Source: JAITWN01 sp034002745 (GTDB lineage: Bacteria; Pseudomonadota; Gammaproteobacteria; SZUA-140). Taken from it: 38,742 nt of DNA. Position 1 is the first letter of the stretch; each line of letters opens with the position of its first letter. A program made the translations under genes and the position numbers. The stretch lies in the NCBI GenBank assembly GCA_034002745.1, contig JAVEZY010000025.1:1-38742 (forward strand), in the 5' to 3' direction. The notes under the pieces are model-generated. The model was given only the letters and a program-made list of their open reading frames with translations. It was not told the origin of the DNA and did not search any database. Shown in pieces: positions 17,494 through 26,420 of the stretch.

Positions 17494-17502
17494 GGATCCC
17501 TC

Positions 17503-18285
17503 GTGGTCATCCCGATGGACGAACTGATGGCGCGGATGACGGACTTCCTGTGGCCGTTCTTCCGCATCGCCGCCCTGCTCATGGTGGTGCCTATTATCGG
17601 CGCGCGCTCGGTGCCGGGCATCGGGCGTGTCGGCGTGGCGGCGCTGATCACGCTGGTCGCCTATCCGATGCTGCCGCCGGCGCCGACGGTCGATCCATTC
17701 AGCGCGCCGGGCCTGGCCATTCTTGCCGGCCAGGTCCTCATCGGTCTGGCCATGGGTTTCATGGTGCGACTGGTGTTCGCGGCGGTGGAAATGGGGGGCA
17801 ACATCGTCGGCCAGACCATGGGTCTCGGCTTTGCGCAGATGATGGATCCTTCGAGCGGGGTCACGGTTCCGGTGGTGAGCCAGTTCTACAATCTGATGGC
17901 CACCCTGATCTTCCTCGCCCTCGACGGCCACCTGATCGTCATCGATATCCTCATCGACAGCTTCCACGTCATGCCTGTCGTCACCGAGGCGGGCCTCAGC
18001 GGTGGACTGTGGATGCTGGTGTCCTGGGGGGTGTGGATCTTCAAGGGCGCGATGCTGATCGCGCTTCCGGCGGTATCGGCCATGCTGCTGGTCAACATCG
18101 CCTTCGGCGTGATGATGCGCGCCGCCCCCCAGCTCAATATCTTCGCCGTCGGCTTCCCGGTGACCCTGATGCTCGGCTTCGTGTTCATTCTGGTATCGCT
18201 GACGCTGTTCCTGCCGCAGTTCAGCGGTATCACCGACGATGCATTTCAGGTCATGCAGCGCATCGCCGCGAACCAGGACGAGTAG
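17503..18285 (+). CDS. fliR: Flagellar export gate protein FliR
   Basis: This 260-residue membrane protein contributes one copy to the FliP5-FliQ4-FliR1 export pore. It has about six membrane segments and the typical 'RIAALLMVVPIIGARSVPGIGRVGVAALITL' near the N-terminus, 'GNIVGQTMGLGFAQMMDPSSGVTVPVVSQFYNL' in the middle, and 'APQLNIFAVGFPVTLMLGF' toward the end. The GTG at 17503 is preceded by GAGGA (17492-17496); an ATG four codons later is the alternative. It ends 3 bp before flhB. Confidence 0.95.
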   Translation: MVIPMDELMARMTDFLWPFFRIAALLMVVPIIGARSVPGIGRVGVAALITLVAYPMLPPAPTVDPFSAPGLAILAGQVLIGLAMGFMVRLVFAAVEMGGNIVGQTMGLGFAQMMDPSSGVTVPVVSQFYNLMATLIFLALDGHLIVIDILIDSFHVMPVVTEAGLSGGLWMLVSWGVWIFKGAMLIALPAVSAMLLVNIAFGVMMRAAPQLNIFAVGFPVTLMLGFVFILVSLTLFLPQFSGITDDAFQVMQRIAANQDE

Positions 18286-18288
18286 GCG

Positions 18289-19419
18289 ATGGCCGAAAAG
18301 CCGGCACAGGAAAGAACAGAACGCGCTACACCCAGGCGACTGCAACAGGCCCGGGAGAAGGGGCAGCTGGCGCGTTCGCGCGAGCTGTCGACGATGATCG
18401 TCCTGCTCGCCGCGGCCGGCGGCCTGTTCCTGGCGGGTGGCAGCATCATCGGGGGATTGCTGGAGGTCATGACCGCCTCCTTCCAGATGCCGCGCGACGA
18501 ACTCCTCGACCCGCTGGCCACCGTGTTCAAGCTAGAAAAGGCGATGGCGGATGCGATCGGCGCACTGCTGCCGTTCCTGGTTATCGTAACCCTGGCGGCG
18601 ATCGCCGGTCCTCTGCTGATGGGGGGATGGAACTTCAGCACCCAGGCGATCGCCTTCAAGTGGGACAAGCTCGACCCCATCAAGGGCCTCGGCCGCGTAT
18701 TCTCGGCGCGCGGTCTGATCGAGCTGCTCAAGGCGCTGGCGAAGTTTTCCATCGTATTGGCGGTGGCGCTTACGTTCCTGTGGTTCAACGTCGACGCGAT
18801 TCTCGGGCTCGGCGGCCAGGACGTGAACGATGCGCTGATGAATGCGGGAGAAATCCTGCTGATGGCCTTCCTGCTGCTCAGCGCATCGATGATCGTCATC
18901 GCCGCCGTCGATGTGCCCTTTCAGCTCTGGGACCATCAGCGTCAGCTGCGCATGACGCGCCAGGAACTGCGCGACGAATTCAAGGAGACCGATGGTAATC
19001 CGGAGATGAAGCGCAAGGTGCGCGAAGTGCGCCAGGAACTGGCGCAGCGACGGATGATGCAGGAACTGCCGCGCGCCGATGTCGTCATCACCAACCCGAC
19101 GCACTATGCGGTCGCGCTGCGCTACGATCAGGACCGGATGTCGGCGCCGGTGGTGGTCGCCAAGGGACGCGATCTGGTGGCGCTGCAGATCCGCACCGTC
19201 GCACTCGAACACGGCATCCCGATCGTGTCCGCGCCGCCGCTGGCGCGCGCGATCTATCACAGCACCGAACTTCAGCAGCGCATCCCGACCGGGCTGTTCG
19301 TCGCGGTCGCCCAGATCCTGGCCTATGCCTATCAGCTGCGTCGCAAGCCGCGCCAGCGTCGCGCCGGCAACCGTTCCTTCAATGATCTGCCCATTCCGGA
19401 AGAGCTGCGCGTCGATTGA
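18289..19419 (+). CDS. flhB: Flagellar export substrate-switch protein FlhB
   Basis: This 376-residue protein closes the export gate and switches specificity from hook to filament proteins. Four membrane segments occupy about residues 35-215, followed by a cytoplasmic domain with the autocleavage motif N-P-T-H at 269-272 ('VITNPTHYAVALRY'). The basic N-terminus 'ERATPRRLQQAREKGQLARSREL' is characteristic. It ends the fliL-flhB operon, and 81 bp separate it from flhA. Confidence 0.97.
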   Translation: MAEKPAQERTERATPRRLQQAREKGQLARSRELSTMIVLLAAAGGLFLAGGSIIGGLLEVMTASFQMPRDELLDPLATVFKLEKAMADAIGALLPFLVIVTLAAIAGPLLMGGWNFSTQAIAFKWDKLDPIKGLGRVFSARGLIELLKALAKFSIVLAVALTFLWFNVDAILGLGGQDVNDALMNAGEILLMAFLLLSASMIVIAAVDVPFQLWDHQRQLRMTRQELRDEFKETDGNPEMKRKVREVRQELAQRRMMQELPRADVVITNPTHYAVALRYDQDRMSAPVVVAKGRDLVALQIRTVALEHGIPIVSAPPLARAIYHSTELQQRIPTGLFVAVAQILAYAYQLRRKPRQRRAGNRSFNDLPIPEELRVD

Positions 19420-19428
19420 CGCTCGCGT

Positions 19429-19444
19429 TGGTACGTTTCGTGTA
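19429..19444 (+). promoter_or_regulatory. Weak sigma-54-like site upstream of flhA
   Basis: TGGTACGTTTCGTGTA matches TGGCACG-N4-TTGC(A/T) at 9 of 12 defined positions. The -24 part is good, but the -12 part has GT in place of the nearly invariant GC. The predicted start near 19454 would give a 47-nt leader to flhA. A promoter in this gap is expected from known hierarchies, but this match alone is weak. Confidence 0.3.
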
Positions 19445-19500
19445 TTGACGTGTGGCAGGCCGGTGACGGCGACGCAATATTGACGCGGAGTAATGCCTAG

Positions 19501-21597
19501 ATGGTAAATGCCAATGTGATGGACAATCTGCGCGGGATCGGACGCAACGCCATGCTCGGCGTGCCACTCCTGGTCCTCGCGCTGCTCATGATGCTGGTGG
19601 TGCCACTGCCGCCGCTCATGCTCGATCTGTTCTTCACCTTCAACATCGCCCTGTCTCTGGTCGTGCTGCTGGCCTGTATCTACGCGATGCGGCCGCTGGC
19701 ATTCGCCACTTTCCCGACGGTCCTGCTGGTGGCAACGCTGTTTCGCCTGGCGCTCAACATCGCTTCCACGCGCGTGGTGCTGCTCGATGGGCATACCGGC
19801 GCCGATGCCGCGGGGAAAGTCATCGAGGCCTTTGGCGCCTTCGTCATCGGCGGCAACTTCGCCGTCGGTCTGGTGGTGTTCGCGATCCTCGTGATCATCA
19901 ACTTCGTGGTGGTGACCAAGGGCGCGGGACGCATCTCGGAAGTCAGCGCCCGCTTCACTCTGGACGCCATGCCGGGCAAGCAGATGGCGATCGACGCCGA
20001 CCTCAATGCCGGAGTGATCGATCAGAAGGAAGCGCGGCAGCGACGCGAGGATGTGGTGGCCGAGGCGGATTTCTACGGATCCATGGATGGTGCCAGCAAA
20101 TTCGTGCGCGGTGACGCCGTCGCTGGTCTGCTGGTGCTGTTCGTTACCATCGTCGGCGGGCTGGCGGTGGGAATCATGCAGCACGGCCTCTCGTTCGGCG
20201 ATGCGTTTCAAACCTACACGCTGCTGACCGTCGGCGATGGCCTGGTGGCGCAGATCCCGGCCCTGCTGCTGTCCACGGGCGCCGCGATCATGGTCACTCG
20301 CGTTTCGAGCGAGCAGAACATGGGCACGCAGGTCATTGGTCAGCTGTTCGAAAGTCCGCGCGCGCTCGGTGTGAGCGGCGGCGTACTGCTGACGCTGGGG
20401 CTGATCCCTGGCATGCCCAATCTGGTATTCCTGTCGCTGGGCGGCGTCGCCGCCGCAGGCAGCTGGCTGATCCATCGGCGGGCGCAGAATCCGCCCGCGT
20501 CGGAGCCGTCCACGGCGATCGCGACCGAGACGGCGGCGAGCGCCGAGCAGCGTGAACTCGGCTGGGACGATGTCGTGCCGGTCGATCCGGTCGGTCTCGA
20601 AGTCGGCTACCGCCTGATTCCGCTCGTCGACCGCAACCAGGGCGGGCAGCTCATGTCGCGCATCAAGGGTGTGCGGCGCAAGCTGACGCAGGATGCCGGC
20701 TTTCTCGTGCCGCCGGTGCATATCCGCGACAATCTGGAACTCTCGCCCGGCGCCTATCGCATCACGCTGCTCGGAGTCACGGTGGCGGAAGCCGAGATCC
20801 AGCCCGATCGCGAGCTGGCCATCAACCCGGGCCAGGTGTTCGGCAGTCTCAGCGGCATTCCGACGCGCGATCCCGCTTTCGGCATGGAGGCAGTGTGGAT
20901 CGAGCCGCATCAGCGTGAGCAGGCGCAGACCCTCGGTTATACCGTGGTCGATGCCGGCACGGTGATCGCCACTCATCTCAGTCATGTCCTGCAGTCGCAC
21001 GTCCACGAGCTGCTGGGCCGCGAGGAAGTGCAGCAACTGCTCGACACGCTGGGGCGGAGCTCGCCGCGACTCGTCGATGGCCTGGTGCCGGAATCCGTCT
21101 CGCTCGGCACGCTGCAGAAGGTGCTGCGCGCGCTGCTCGAGGAGAAGATTCCGCTGCGCGACATGCGAACCATCGCCGAATGCATCGCCGCCCATCCTTC
21201 GCTCAGTCAAAATCCCGGCGAGCTCGCCGCCCTGGTGCGCGTCGCGCTCGGTCGAATGATTGTTCAGAACATCAACGGCTTGAGCACCGAACTTCCGGTC
21301 ATCACGCTGGATCAGACGTTGGAACAGTTGTTGCTAGAGACCCTGCGGACCCAAGGCGCGGGCGGGGCTGCCCTGGAGCCCGGACTGGCTGGCAGGCTGC
21401 ATCAGTCGCTGCAGCAAGCGGCGCAGCGCCAGGAGGTCGCGGGACAGCCGGCGGTCCTGCTGGTAGCGGCACAGCTCAGGCCCATGCTGTCGCGGTTCGT
21501 GCGGCACTCGATTTCCGCCATGCACGTGCTCTCGTACGACGAGATACCCGACAACCGGCAGATCAGGATCGTGGCCGCCGTCGGCCGTCCGGAGTAA
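19501..21597 (+). CDS. flhA: Flagellar export gate protein FlhA
   Basis: This 698-residue protein is the proton-driven core of the export apparatus. The N-terminal half has about eight membrane segments and the FHIPEP signature region 'RFTLDAMPGKQMAIDADLNAG' with the following 'ARQRREDVVAEADFYGSMDGASKFVRGDA'. The C-terminal half is the cytoplasmic nonamer ring that receives chaperone-substrate complexes. Length is usual for the family. The ATG at 19501 has GGAG (19487-19490) 10 nt upstream; an ATG at codon 7 is an alternative. flhF follows after 36 bp. Confidence 0.97.
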   Translation: MVNANVMDNLRGIGRNAMLGVPLLVLALLMMLVVPLPPLMLDLFFTFNIALSLVVLLACIYAMRPLAFATFPTVLLVATLFRLALNIASTRVVLLDGHTGADAAGKVIEAFGAFVIGGNFAVGLVVFAILVIINFVVVTKGAGRISEVSARFTLDAMPGKQMAIDADLNAGVIDQKEARQRREDVVAEADFYGSMDGASKFVRGDAVAGLLVLFVTIVGGLAVGIMQHGLSFGDAFQTYTLLTVGDGLVAQIPALLLSTGAAIMVTRVSSEQNMGTQVIGQLFESPRALGVSGGVLLTLGLIPGMPNLVFLSLGGVAAAGSWLIHRRAQNPPASEPSTAIATETAASAEQRELGWDDVVPVDPVGLEVGYRLIPLVDRNQGGQLMSRIKGVRRKLTQDAGFLVPPVHIRDNLELSPGAYRITLLGVTVAEAEIQPDRELAINPGQVFGSLSGIPTRDPAFGMEAVWIEPHQREQAQTLGYTVVDAGTVIATHLSHVLQSHVHELLGREEVQQLLDTLGRSSPRLVDGLVPESVSLGTLQKVLRALLEEKIPLRDMRTIAECIAAHPSLSQNPGELAALVRVALGRMIVQNINGLSTELPVITLDQTLEQLLLETLRTQGAGGAALEPGLAGRLHQSLQQAAQRQEVAGQPAVLLVAAQLRPMLSRFVRHSISAMHVLSYDEIPDNRQIRIVAAVGRPE

Positions 21598-21633
21598 GGA
21601 CGGCGAGCAGCGCCACCTCGGAGATTCGCGGAA

Positions 21634-22848
21634 ATGAAGATCAAGAGATTCTTTGCACCCGACATACGCCAGGCGATGCGCATGGTGCGCGAGGAGCAGG
21701 GCCCCGACGCGGTGATCCTGTCCAACAAGCGCGTCGATGGCGGCGTGGAAATCGTGGCCGCGATCGACTACGACGAGCGCGCGCTGTCGCCGGCCAGCCT
21801 GGCGCAGGCGCCCTCGGTGAGCGCAACGCCTCGCGTCTCGCCGCAGCCGGCGCCGGCGGCAGCTCTGCCGCCGGTCGCGGAAGCGCGCGAGCGGATGTTG
21901 AGCGGCGAGCCGACGCTGCTGGAGATGAAGAACGAACTGCATACGCTGCGGCGGATGCTCGAGGGACAGCTGTCGGGATTCGCCTGGGGCGCGTTCGTGC
22001 GCGGCGACCCGCGCCGCGTGGAGCTCATCGAGCGGCTGCTGCGCTTCGGTATGTCCGCGGCGCAGAGCCGGGCCATCGTCGAAGCCGTCATGTCCGTGCA
22101 GGGCGACGTGGACGCGGCCTGGCATCGCGCGCTCGATCGCATCACCGGCGGCTTGCCGCTCTACGGACGCGATCTCATGACTGACGGCGGCATCGTCGCG
22201 CTGGTCGGTCCGACGGGCGCCGGCAAGACCACGACCGCCGCCAAGCTCGCGGCCAACTACTCCCTGCGCAACGGCCCGCGCCAGGTGGCGATGATCAGCA
22301 TGGACAGCTGCCGCATCGGCGGCTGGGAGCAGCTGCGCGCCTACGGCCGTCTGCTGGATATCGCGGTCCGGACCGCGGATTCGCACGAGGAACTGCATCA
22401 GGCGCTCGACGAGTTTTCCGATCGAAGTCTGGTGCTGATAGACACCGGCGGCATGAGTCAGTACGACGGCGGGCTGCAGCGGCAGGTCGACATTCTCGAC
22501 AGGAGCGCGCTCGGCAAGCAGGTGATGCTGCTGCTGCCGGCCACCTGCCGGCAATCGGGGCTCGGCGACGTGATCGAAGCCTTCTCGGCCTTCGGCCCCG
22601 ACGCGTGCATCGTGACCAAGGTCGATGAGACCACCTGTCTCGGCGGCGTCCTGAGCGCCGCCGTGACCCATCAGTTGCCCATTGCATGGATGAGTGACGG
22701 GCAACGCGTTCCCGAGGATCTGCATCCGGCGAATGCGCCGGAGCTGGTCGCGCGGGCGACGCACATCATGAACCGAACCGGACCGCGCATCGACGAGGAT
22801 CTGGTCTCTCTCAGCTTCGGAAGGGAAATCGCCAATGCTCAACATTGA
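21634..22848 (+). CDS. flhF: Polar flagellar placement GTPase FlhF
   Basis: This 404-residue SRP-type GTPase recruits the first flagellar parts to the cell pole. It has a short basic N-terminal B domain ('MKIKRFFAPDIRQAMRMVREEQGPDAVILSNKR'), an N domain and a G domain with the P loop GPTGAGKT (192-199), 'DSCRIGGWEQLRAYGRLLDI' and 'IDTGGMSQYD'. The last motif keeps the DTxG pattern. FlhF with FlhG points to one or few polar flagella. The final 14 nt overlap flhG, so the two are likely coupled. Confidence 0.95.
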   Translation: MKIKRFFAPDIRQAMRMVREEQGPDAVILSNKRVDGGVEIVAAIDYDERALSPASLAQAPSVSATPRVSPQPAPAAALPPVAEARERMLSGEPTLLEMKNELHTLRRMLEGQLSGFAWGAFVRGDPRRVELIERLLRFGMSAAQSRAIVEAVMSVQGDVDAAWHRALDRITGGLPLYGRDLMTDGGIVALVGPTGAGKTTTAAKLAANYSLRNGPRQVAMISMDSCRIGGWEQLRAYGRLLDIAVRTADSHEELHQALDEFSDRSLVLIDTGGMSQYDGGLQRQVDILDRSALGKQVMLLLPATCRQSGLGDVIEAFSAFGPDACIVTKVDETTCLGGVLSAAVTHQLPIAWMSDGQRVPEDLHPANAPELVARATHIMNRTGPRIDEDLVSLSFGREIANAQH

Positions 22849-23731
22849 TCAGCACGGCGCGCATGCCGCGGCACTGCGCACATGTCCTCCGCCGTCACCG
22901 GTCCGCGTGATCGCCGTCACCAGCGGCAAGGGCGGCGTCGGCAAGACGAACGTTTCGGCCAATCTCGGCACGGCCCTCGCCATGTCGGGACGCCGGGTGC
23001 TGCTGATGGATGCCGATCTCGGCCTGGCGAATGTGGACGTCCTGCTCGGTCTGCAGCCGGTCTACAACCTGTTCCATGTCATCAGCGGCGAACGGTCGCT
23101 GGAGGACGTGATGGTTCCCGGACCCGCGGGCATGCAGGTGATCCCGGCATCGTCCGGGCTGAAGGGCATGGCGGAACTCAGTCACCTGGAGCACGTCGGC
23201 CTGGTGCGTGCCTTCAGCGAACTCCGCTTCCCCCCCGAAGTGCTGGTGGTGGATACGGCCGCCGGTATTTCCGACAGCGTCGTGACCTTCAGCAAGGCGG
23301 CGCATGAGGTGCTGGTGGTGGTGTGCGACGAGCCCTCGTCGATCACTGACGCGTACGCGCTGATCAAGCTGCTGAATCGCGAGCATGGACTGTTCCGCTT
23401 CCGCATCGTCGCCAATATGGTGCGCACCGCGCAGGAGGGATCGGAGCTGTTCCGCAAGCTGACGCGGGTCACCGATCGCTTCCTGGATGCCAGCCTCGAC
23501 TACGCGGGAGCCATTCCCCACGACGAATATATGCGCAAGGCGGTGCAGAAGCAGCGCACCGTGGTGGAAGCCTATCCCCGCAGCCGGGCGGCGCTCGCCT
23601 TTTCCAAGCTCGCGCAGCGCTCAAGGCAGTGGCCGCCACCGGTGGGGGCCAGGGGTTCGATCGAGTTCTTCGTCGAGAGACTCGTCGCCGGCAATGACAG
23701 TGAAATGATCAGAACCGCGGGTAATCCATGA
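22835..23731 (+). CDS. flhG: Flagellar number regulator FlhG (FleN), MinD/ParA-type ATPase
   Basis: This 298-residue ATPase limits the number of polar flagella; in Pseudomonas FleN does so partly by restraining FleQ. The deviant Walker A motif is KGGVGKT (32-38), and 'LLMDADLGLANVDVLLGL' and 'VVDTAAGISDSVVTFSKAAHEVLVVVCDEPSS' are typical. A short N-terminal segment precedes the ATPase core and lacks a clear DQAxxLR FlhF-activating motif, though 'DQHGAHAAALR' (5-15) may be its relative. The stop overlaps the fliA ATG (ATGA). Confidence 0.94.
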   Translation: MLNIDQHGAHAAALRTCPPPSPVRVIAVTSGKGGVGKTNVSANLGTALAMSGRRVLLMDADLGLANVDVLLGLQPVYNLFHVISGERSLEDVMVPGPAGMQVIPASSGLKGMAELSHLEHVGLVRAFSELRFPPEVLVVDTAAGISDSVVTFSKAAHEVLVVVCDEPSSITDAYALIKLLNREHGLFRFRIVANMVRTAQEGSELFRKLTRVTDRFLDASLDYAGAIPHDEYMRKAVQKQRTVVEAYPRSRAALAFSKLAQRSRQWPPPVGARGSIEFFVERLVAGNDSEMIRTAGNP

Positions 23732-24474
23732 AAAACACGGCCATGTATGCATCGACCGACAACGGTGGCAGGAACCAGGGCGAGCGCGAGCGTCTGGTGA
23801 CGCAATATGCATCGCTGGTGAAGCGCATTGCCTACCACATCATGAGTCGCCTGCCGCCGAGCGTGCAGGTCGACGATCTCATCCAGGCCGGCATGATCGG
23901 CCTGCTCGAGGCGTCGCGCAATTACGACGCGGGGCAGGGTGCAAGCTTCGAGACCTATGCCGGCATACGCATCCGCGGCGCAATGCTCGACGAGATCCGC
24001 AAGGGAGACTGGGCGCCGCGCTCGGTTCATCGCAAGGCGCGCCAGGTCGCCGAGGCCGTGCGCGATATCGAGAATGCCACCGGACGGGACGCCCGCGACC
24101 ATGAGGTAGCGAAGGCGCTCGGCATGAGCCTGGATGAGTATCACAAGACACTGCAGGATGCGAACGGCTGCCGCCTGCTTTCCTTCGAAGAGATGGGGGC
24201 GGGCGAGGACTCGATATCGATGCGCCTCGGCCGCAGCGACGGCAGTCCTTTCGAGGGAGTGCAGCGCGACGACTTCAAGCGCAATCTGGCCGAAGCCATC
24301 GCCGGACTGCCGGACCGCGAACGCCTGGTGCTGACGCTCTACTACGATGAGGACCTCAATCTGCGCGAGATCGGCGCGGTCATCGGGGTGAGCGAGTCGC
24401 GGGTGAGCCAGATCCACAGTCAGGCGCTGCTGCGCCTGCAGGCTCGACTGGGACACTGGCGCAACGACGACTGA
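23728..24474 (+). CDS. fliA: Flagellar sigma factor sigma-28 FliA
   Basis: This 248-residue sigma factor drives late flagellar genes such as flagellin. Region 2 has 'VDDLIQAGMIGLLEASRNYDAGQGASFETYAGIRIRGAMLDEIRKGDW', region 3 'RDHEVAKALGMSLDEYHKTL' and region 4 the helix-turn-helix 'LREIGAVIGVSESRVSQIHSQALLRL'. Length is normal. It is translationally coupled to flhG. Activity would be checked by FlgM, which is not in this window. Unlike Pseudomonas clusters, no cheY or cheZ follows. Confidence 0.97.
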   Translation: MKNTAMYASTDNGGRNQGERERLVTQYASLVKRIAYHIMSRLPPSVQVDDLIQAGMIGLLEASRNYDAGQGASFETYAGIRIRGAMLDEIRKGDWAPRSVHRKARQVAEAVRDIENATGRDARDHEVAKALGMSLDEYHKTLQDANGCRLLSFEEMGAGEDSISMRLGRSDGSPFEGVQRDDFKRNLAEAIAGLPDRERLVLTLYYDEDLNLREIGAVIGVSESRVSQIHSQALLRLQARLGHWRNDD

Positions 24475-24531
24475 AGGGCGTAGGGCGGTTGCGCCCGGCG
24501 GGCAGGAAGCAAGGGACGGGGAGTTCCCGAA

Positions 24532-25272
24532 TTGGATATTCTCAGCATAATCGGCGTCATTCTGGCGTTCGTCGCCATTGTCGGCGGCAATATTCTGGAG
24601 GGTGGTCATACCGGATCACTGCTTCAGTTCACCGCCTTCGTGATCGTCATGGGCGGAACGATGGGCGCCATTCTGCTGCAGACGCCGTTCGATACCTTCA
24701 TGCGCGGTTTGCGCATGTTGGTATGGGTGTTCATGCCGCCCAGGATCGCGGCTACCGAGGCGATCGAGAAGATCGTCAACTGGAGCAACATCGCACGCAA
24801 GGAAGGGCTGCTCGGCCTCGAGGCGCTCGCGGAGAACGAGCCCGAGCCGTTCGCGCGCAAGGGACTGCAGTTGCTGGTCGACGGCAGCGAACCGGAAGCG
24901 ATCCGCAACATCATGGATGTCGAGCTCGGCGTCAGGGAATACCAGAACATGCAGGCGGCGCGCATCTACGAGTCGATGGGTGGCTATGCACCCACCATCG
25001 GCATCATCGGCGCGGTGATGGGCCTGATACACGTCATGGAGAACCTGGCGGATCCCAGCAAGCTCGGGTCCGGAATCGCGGTGGCGTTTGTCGCCACCAT
25101 CTACGGTGTCGGTTTCGCCAACCTGTTCTTTCTGCCGATGGCCAACAAGCTCAAGGGCATCGTGCATCACCAGACCCAGTTCGGCGAGATGATCGTCGAG
25201 GGTATCGTTTCCATCGCCGAAGGCGAGAACCCGCGCAACATCGAAACCAAGCTGCGCGGCTATATTGGTTGA
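24532..25272 (+). CDS. motC: Flagellar stator protein MotC (MotA family)
   Basis: This 246-residue inner-membrane protein is the MotA-type half of the second stator known from Pseudomonas. Four membrane segments are visible, with the conserved prolines in 'APTIGIIGAVMGLIHVMENLADPSKLGSGIAVAFVATIYGVGFANL' and the cytoplasmic loop between segments 2 and 3. The start codon is TTG at 24532, with GGGGAG (24517-24522) 9 nt upstream; no ATG suits the conserved N-terminus. A short hairpin (GGGCG-GTTG-CGCCC, 24483-24496) lies between fliA and this gene. It is paired with motD 7 bp downstream. Confidence 0.93.
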   Translation: MDILSIIGVILAFVAIVGGNILEGGHTGSLLQFTAFVIVMGGTMGAILLQTPFDTFMRGLRMLVWVFMPPRIAATEAIEKIVNWSNIARKEGLLGLEALAENEPEPFARKGLQLLVDGSEPEAIRNIMDVELGVREYQNMQAARIYESMGGYAPTIGIIGAVMGLIHVMENLADPSKLGSGIAVAFVATIYGVGFANLFFLPMANKLKGIVHHQTQFGEMIVEGIVSIAEGENPRNIETKLRGYIG

Positions 25273-25279
25273 CGATCTC

Positions 25280-26356
25280 ATGGCCAGGCGACGCAGGCAT
25301 GTGGAGGAGCACGCGAATCACGAGCGCTGGCTGATCTCGTACGCCGATTTCATCACCCTGCTGTTCGCGTTCTTCGTGGTCATGTATTCGATTTCGTCGA
25401 TCAACGAAGGCAAGTACCGGGTATTGTCGGACTCCCTGATGTGGGCGTTCCGTCAGACGCCGAAGTCGATGGACCCGATTCAGGTGGGGCAGCCGGCGAA
25501 GGCCGATATCGCTCCCAACCGCAGCTTCATCCAGCGTCCAAACGTGCTGGACACCCCGGCGCTCGAACTGCTTCCCGAGGACCGGGGGACGCGGCGGGGG
25601 ATCGATGACGCCAGCCTCATGGGCAGGCTCGCCGACGAACTGCGCCGCCAGCTCTCGGAGCTCATGGAGTCCGGCCTGGTCACGGTCCGCTTCAATCATC
25701 TGTGGCTGGAGGTGGAGATAAAGGACAGCGTGCTGTTCCGCAGTGGCAGCGCGATGCTGCAGCCCGATGCGGTGCCGGTGCTGAAAGCGGTCGCTGATGT
25801 GCTGCGCGATCATCCCAACTCGGTCCGCGTCGAGGGTTTCACCGACGATCGCCCGATCGATACCTTGCTCTATCCGTCGAACTGGGAATTGTCGACCGCG
25901 CGGGCGTCGAGCGTGGTCCGTCTGCTGACGCGAAGCGGCGTGGGGCCGGAGCGCATGTCGGCACAGGGATTCGCGGAGTTCCGCCCGGTCGCGGGAAATG
26001 ACACGCCGGAAGGCCGGGCGCTCAATCGCCGGGTCCTGCTGGTGGTCCTGGCCGACGAACGTCTGGTAAATGTCATCGACGCCCGCAGCGCCGCGATGAC
26101 GACGCTCGACAGCGATGAGGGCGACGGCATGGATGGCGGGCAATTCGAGCCCTGGTCGGCGCCGGATACCGGGGATTCGTCGCGGGGCCCGGAGCAGACG
26201 GAACCGATGATGGGCGCGTCGATGCCGCCGGCGGTGTGGAGTGAGCCGCCGCTGGTCGCCCCGGTCACGATCCTGCCGCCGGTTTACGTGGTTCCGCCAC
26301 TGCGTCCGGTGGATCCGGCATCCAGCCTGCGCGACGGGTTCGGCGGAGTGCGCTGA
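25280..26356 (+). CDS. motD: Flagellar stator protein MotD (MotB family, OmpA-type peptidoglycan binding)
   Basis: This 358-residue protein anchors the MotC stator to peptidoglycan. The basic N-terminus 'MARRRRHVEEHANHERWL' leads to a membrane segment with the ion-binding aspartate D23 in 'SYADFITLLFAFFVVMYS'. An OmpA-like domain covers about 160-256, including 'VEGFTDDRPIDTLLYPSNWELS' from residue 184. The last ~95 residues (about 262-358) are proline-, serine- and acid-rich and look disordered, an unusually long tail. The ATG at 25280 fits the family N-terminus better than the TTG at 25265 inside the motC end. Confidence 0.92.
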   Translation: MARRRRHVEEHANHERWLISYADFITLLFAFFVVMYSISSINEGKYRVLSDSLMWAFRQTPKSMDPIQVGQPAKADIAPNRSFIQRPNVLDTPALELLPEDRGTRRGIDDASLMGRLADELRRQLSELMESGLVTVRFNHLWLEVEIKDSVLFRSGSAMLQPDAVPVLKAVADVLRDHPNSVRVEGFTDDRPIDTLLYPSNWELSTARASSVVRLLTRSGVGPERMSAQGFAEFRPVAGNDTPEGRALNRRVLLVVLADERLVNVIDARSAAMTTLDSDEGDGMDGGQFEPWSAPDTGDSSRGPEQTEPMMGASMPPAVWSEPPLVAPVTILPPVYVVPPLRPVDPASSLRDGFGGVR

Positions 26357-26420
26357 CATGGCTGCTGCTGGCATGGAAACTGCTTTGGATCCGGCGGAGC
26401 CAGAAGAGGGAGGAGCGAAA

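Noticed and set aside
18532..21210. An 892-codon minus-strand open frame opposite flhB and flhA
   Set aside because: It is antisense to two clearly conserved genes, has a composition rich in histidine, arginine and aspartate typical of a complementary frame in GC-rich DNA, and shows no recognisable domain.
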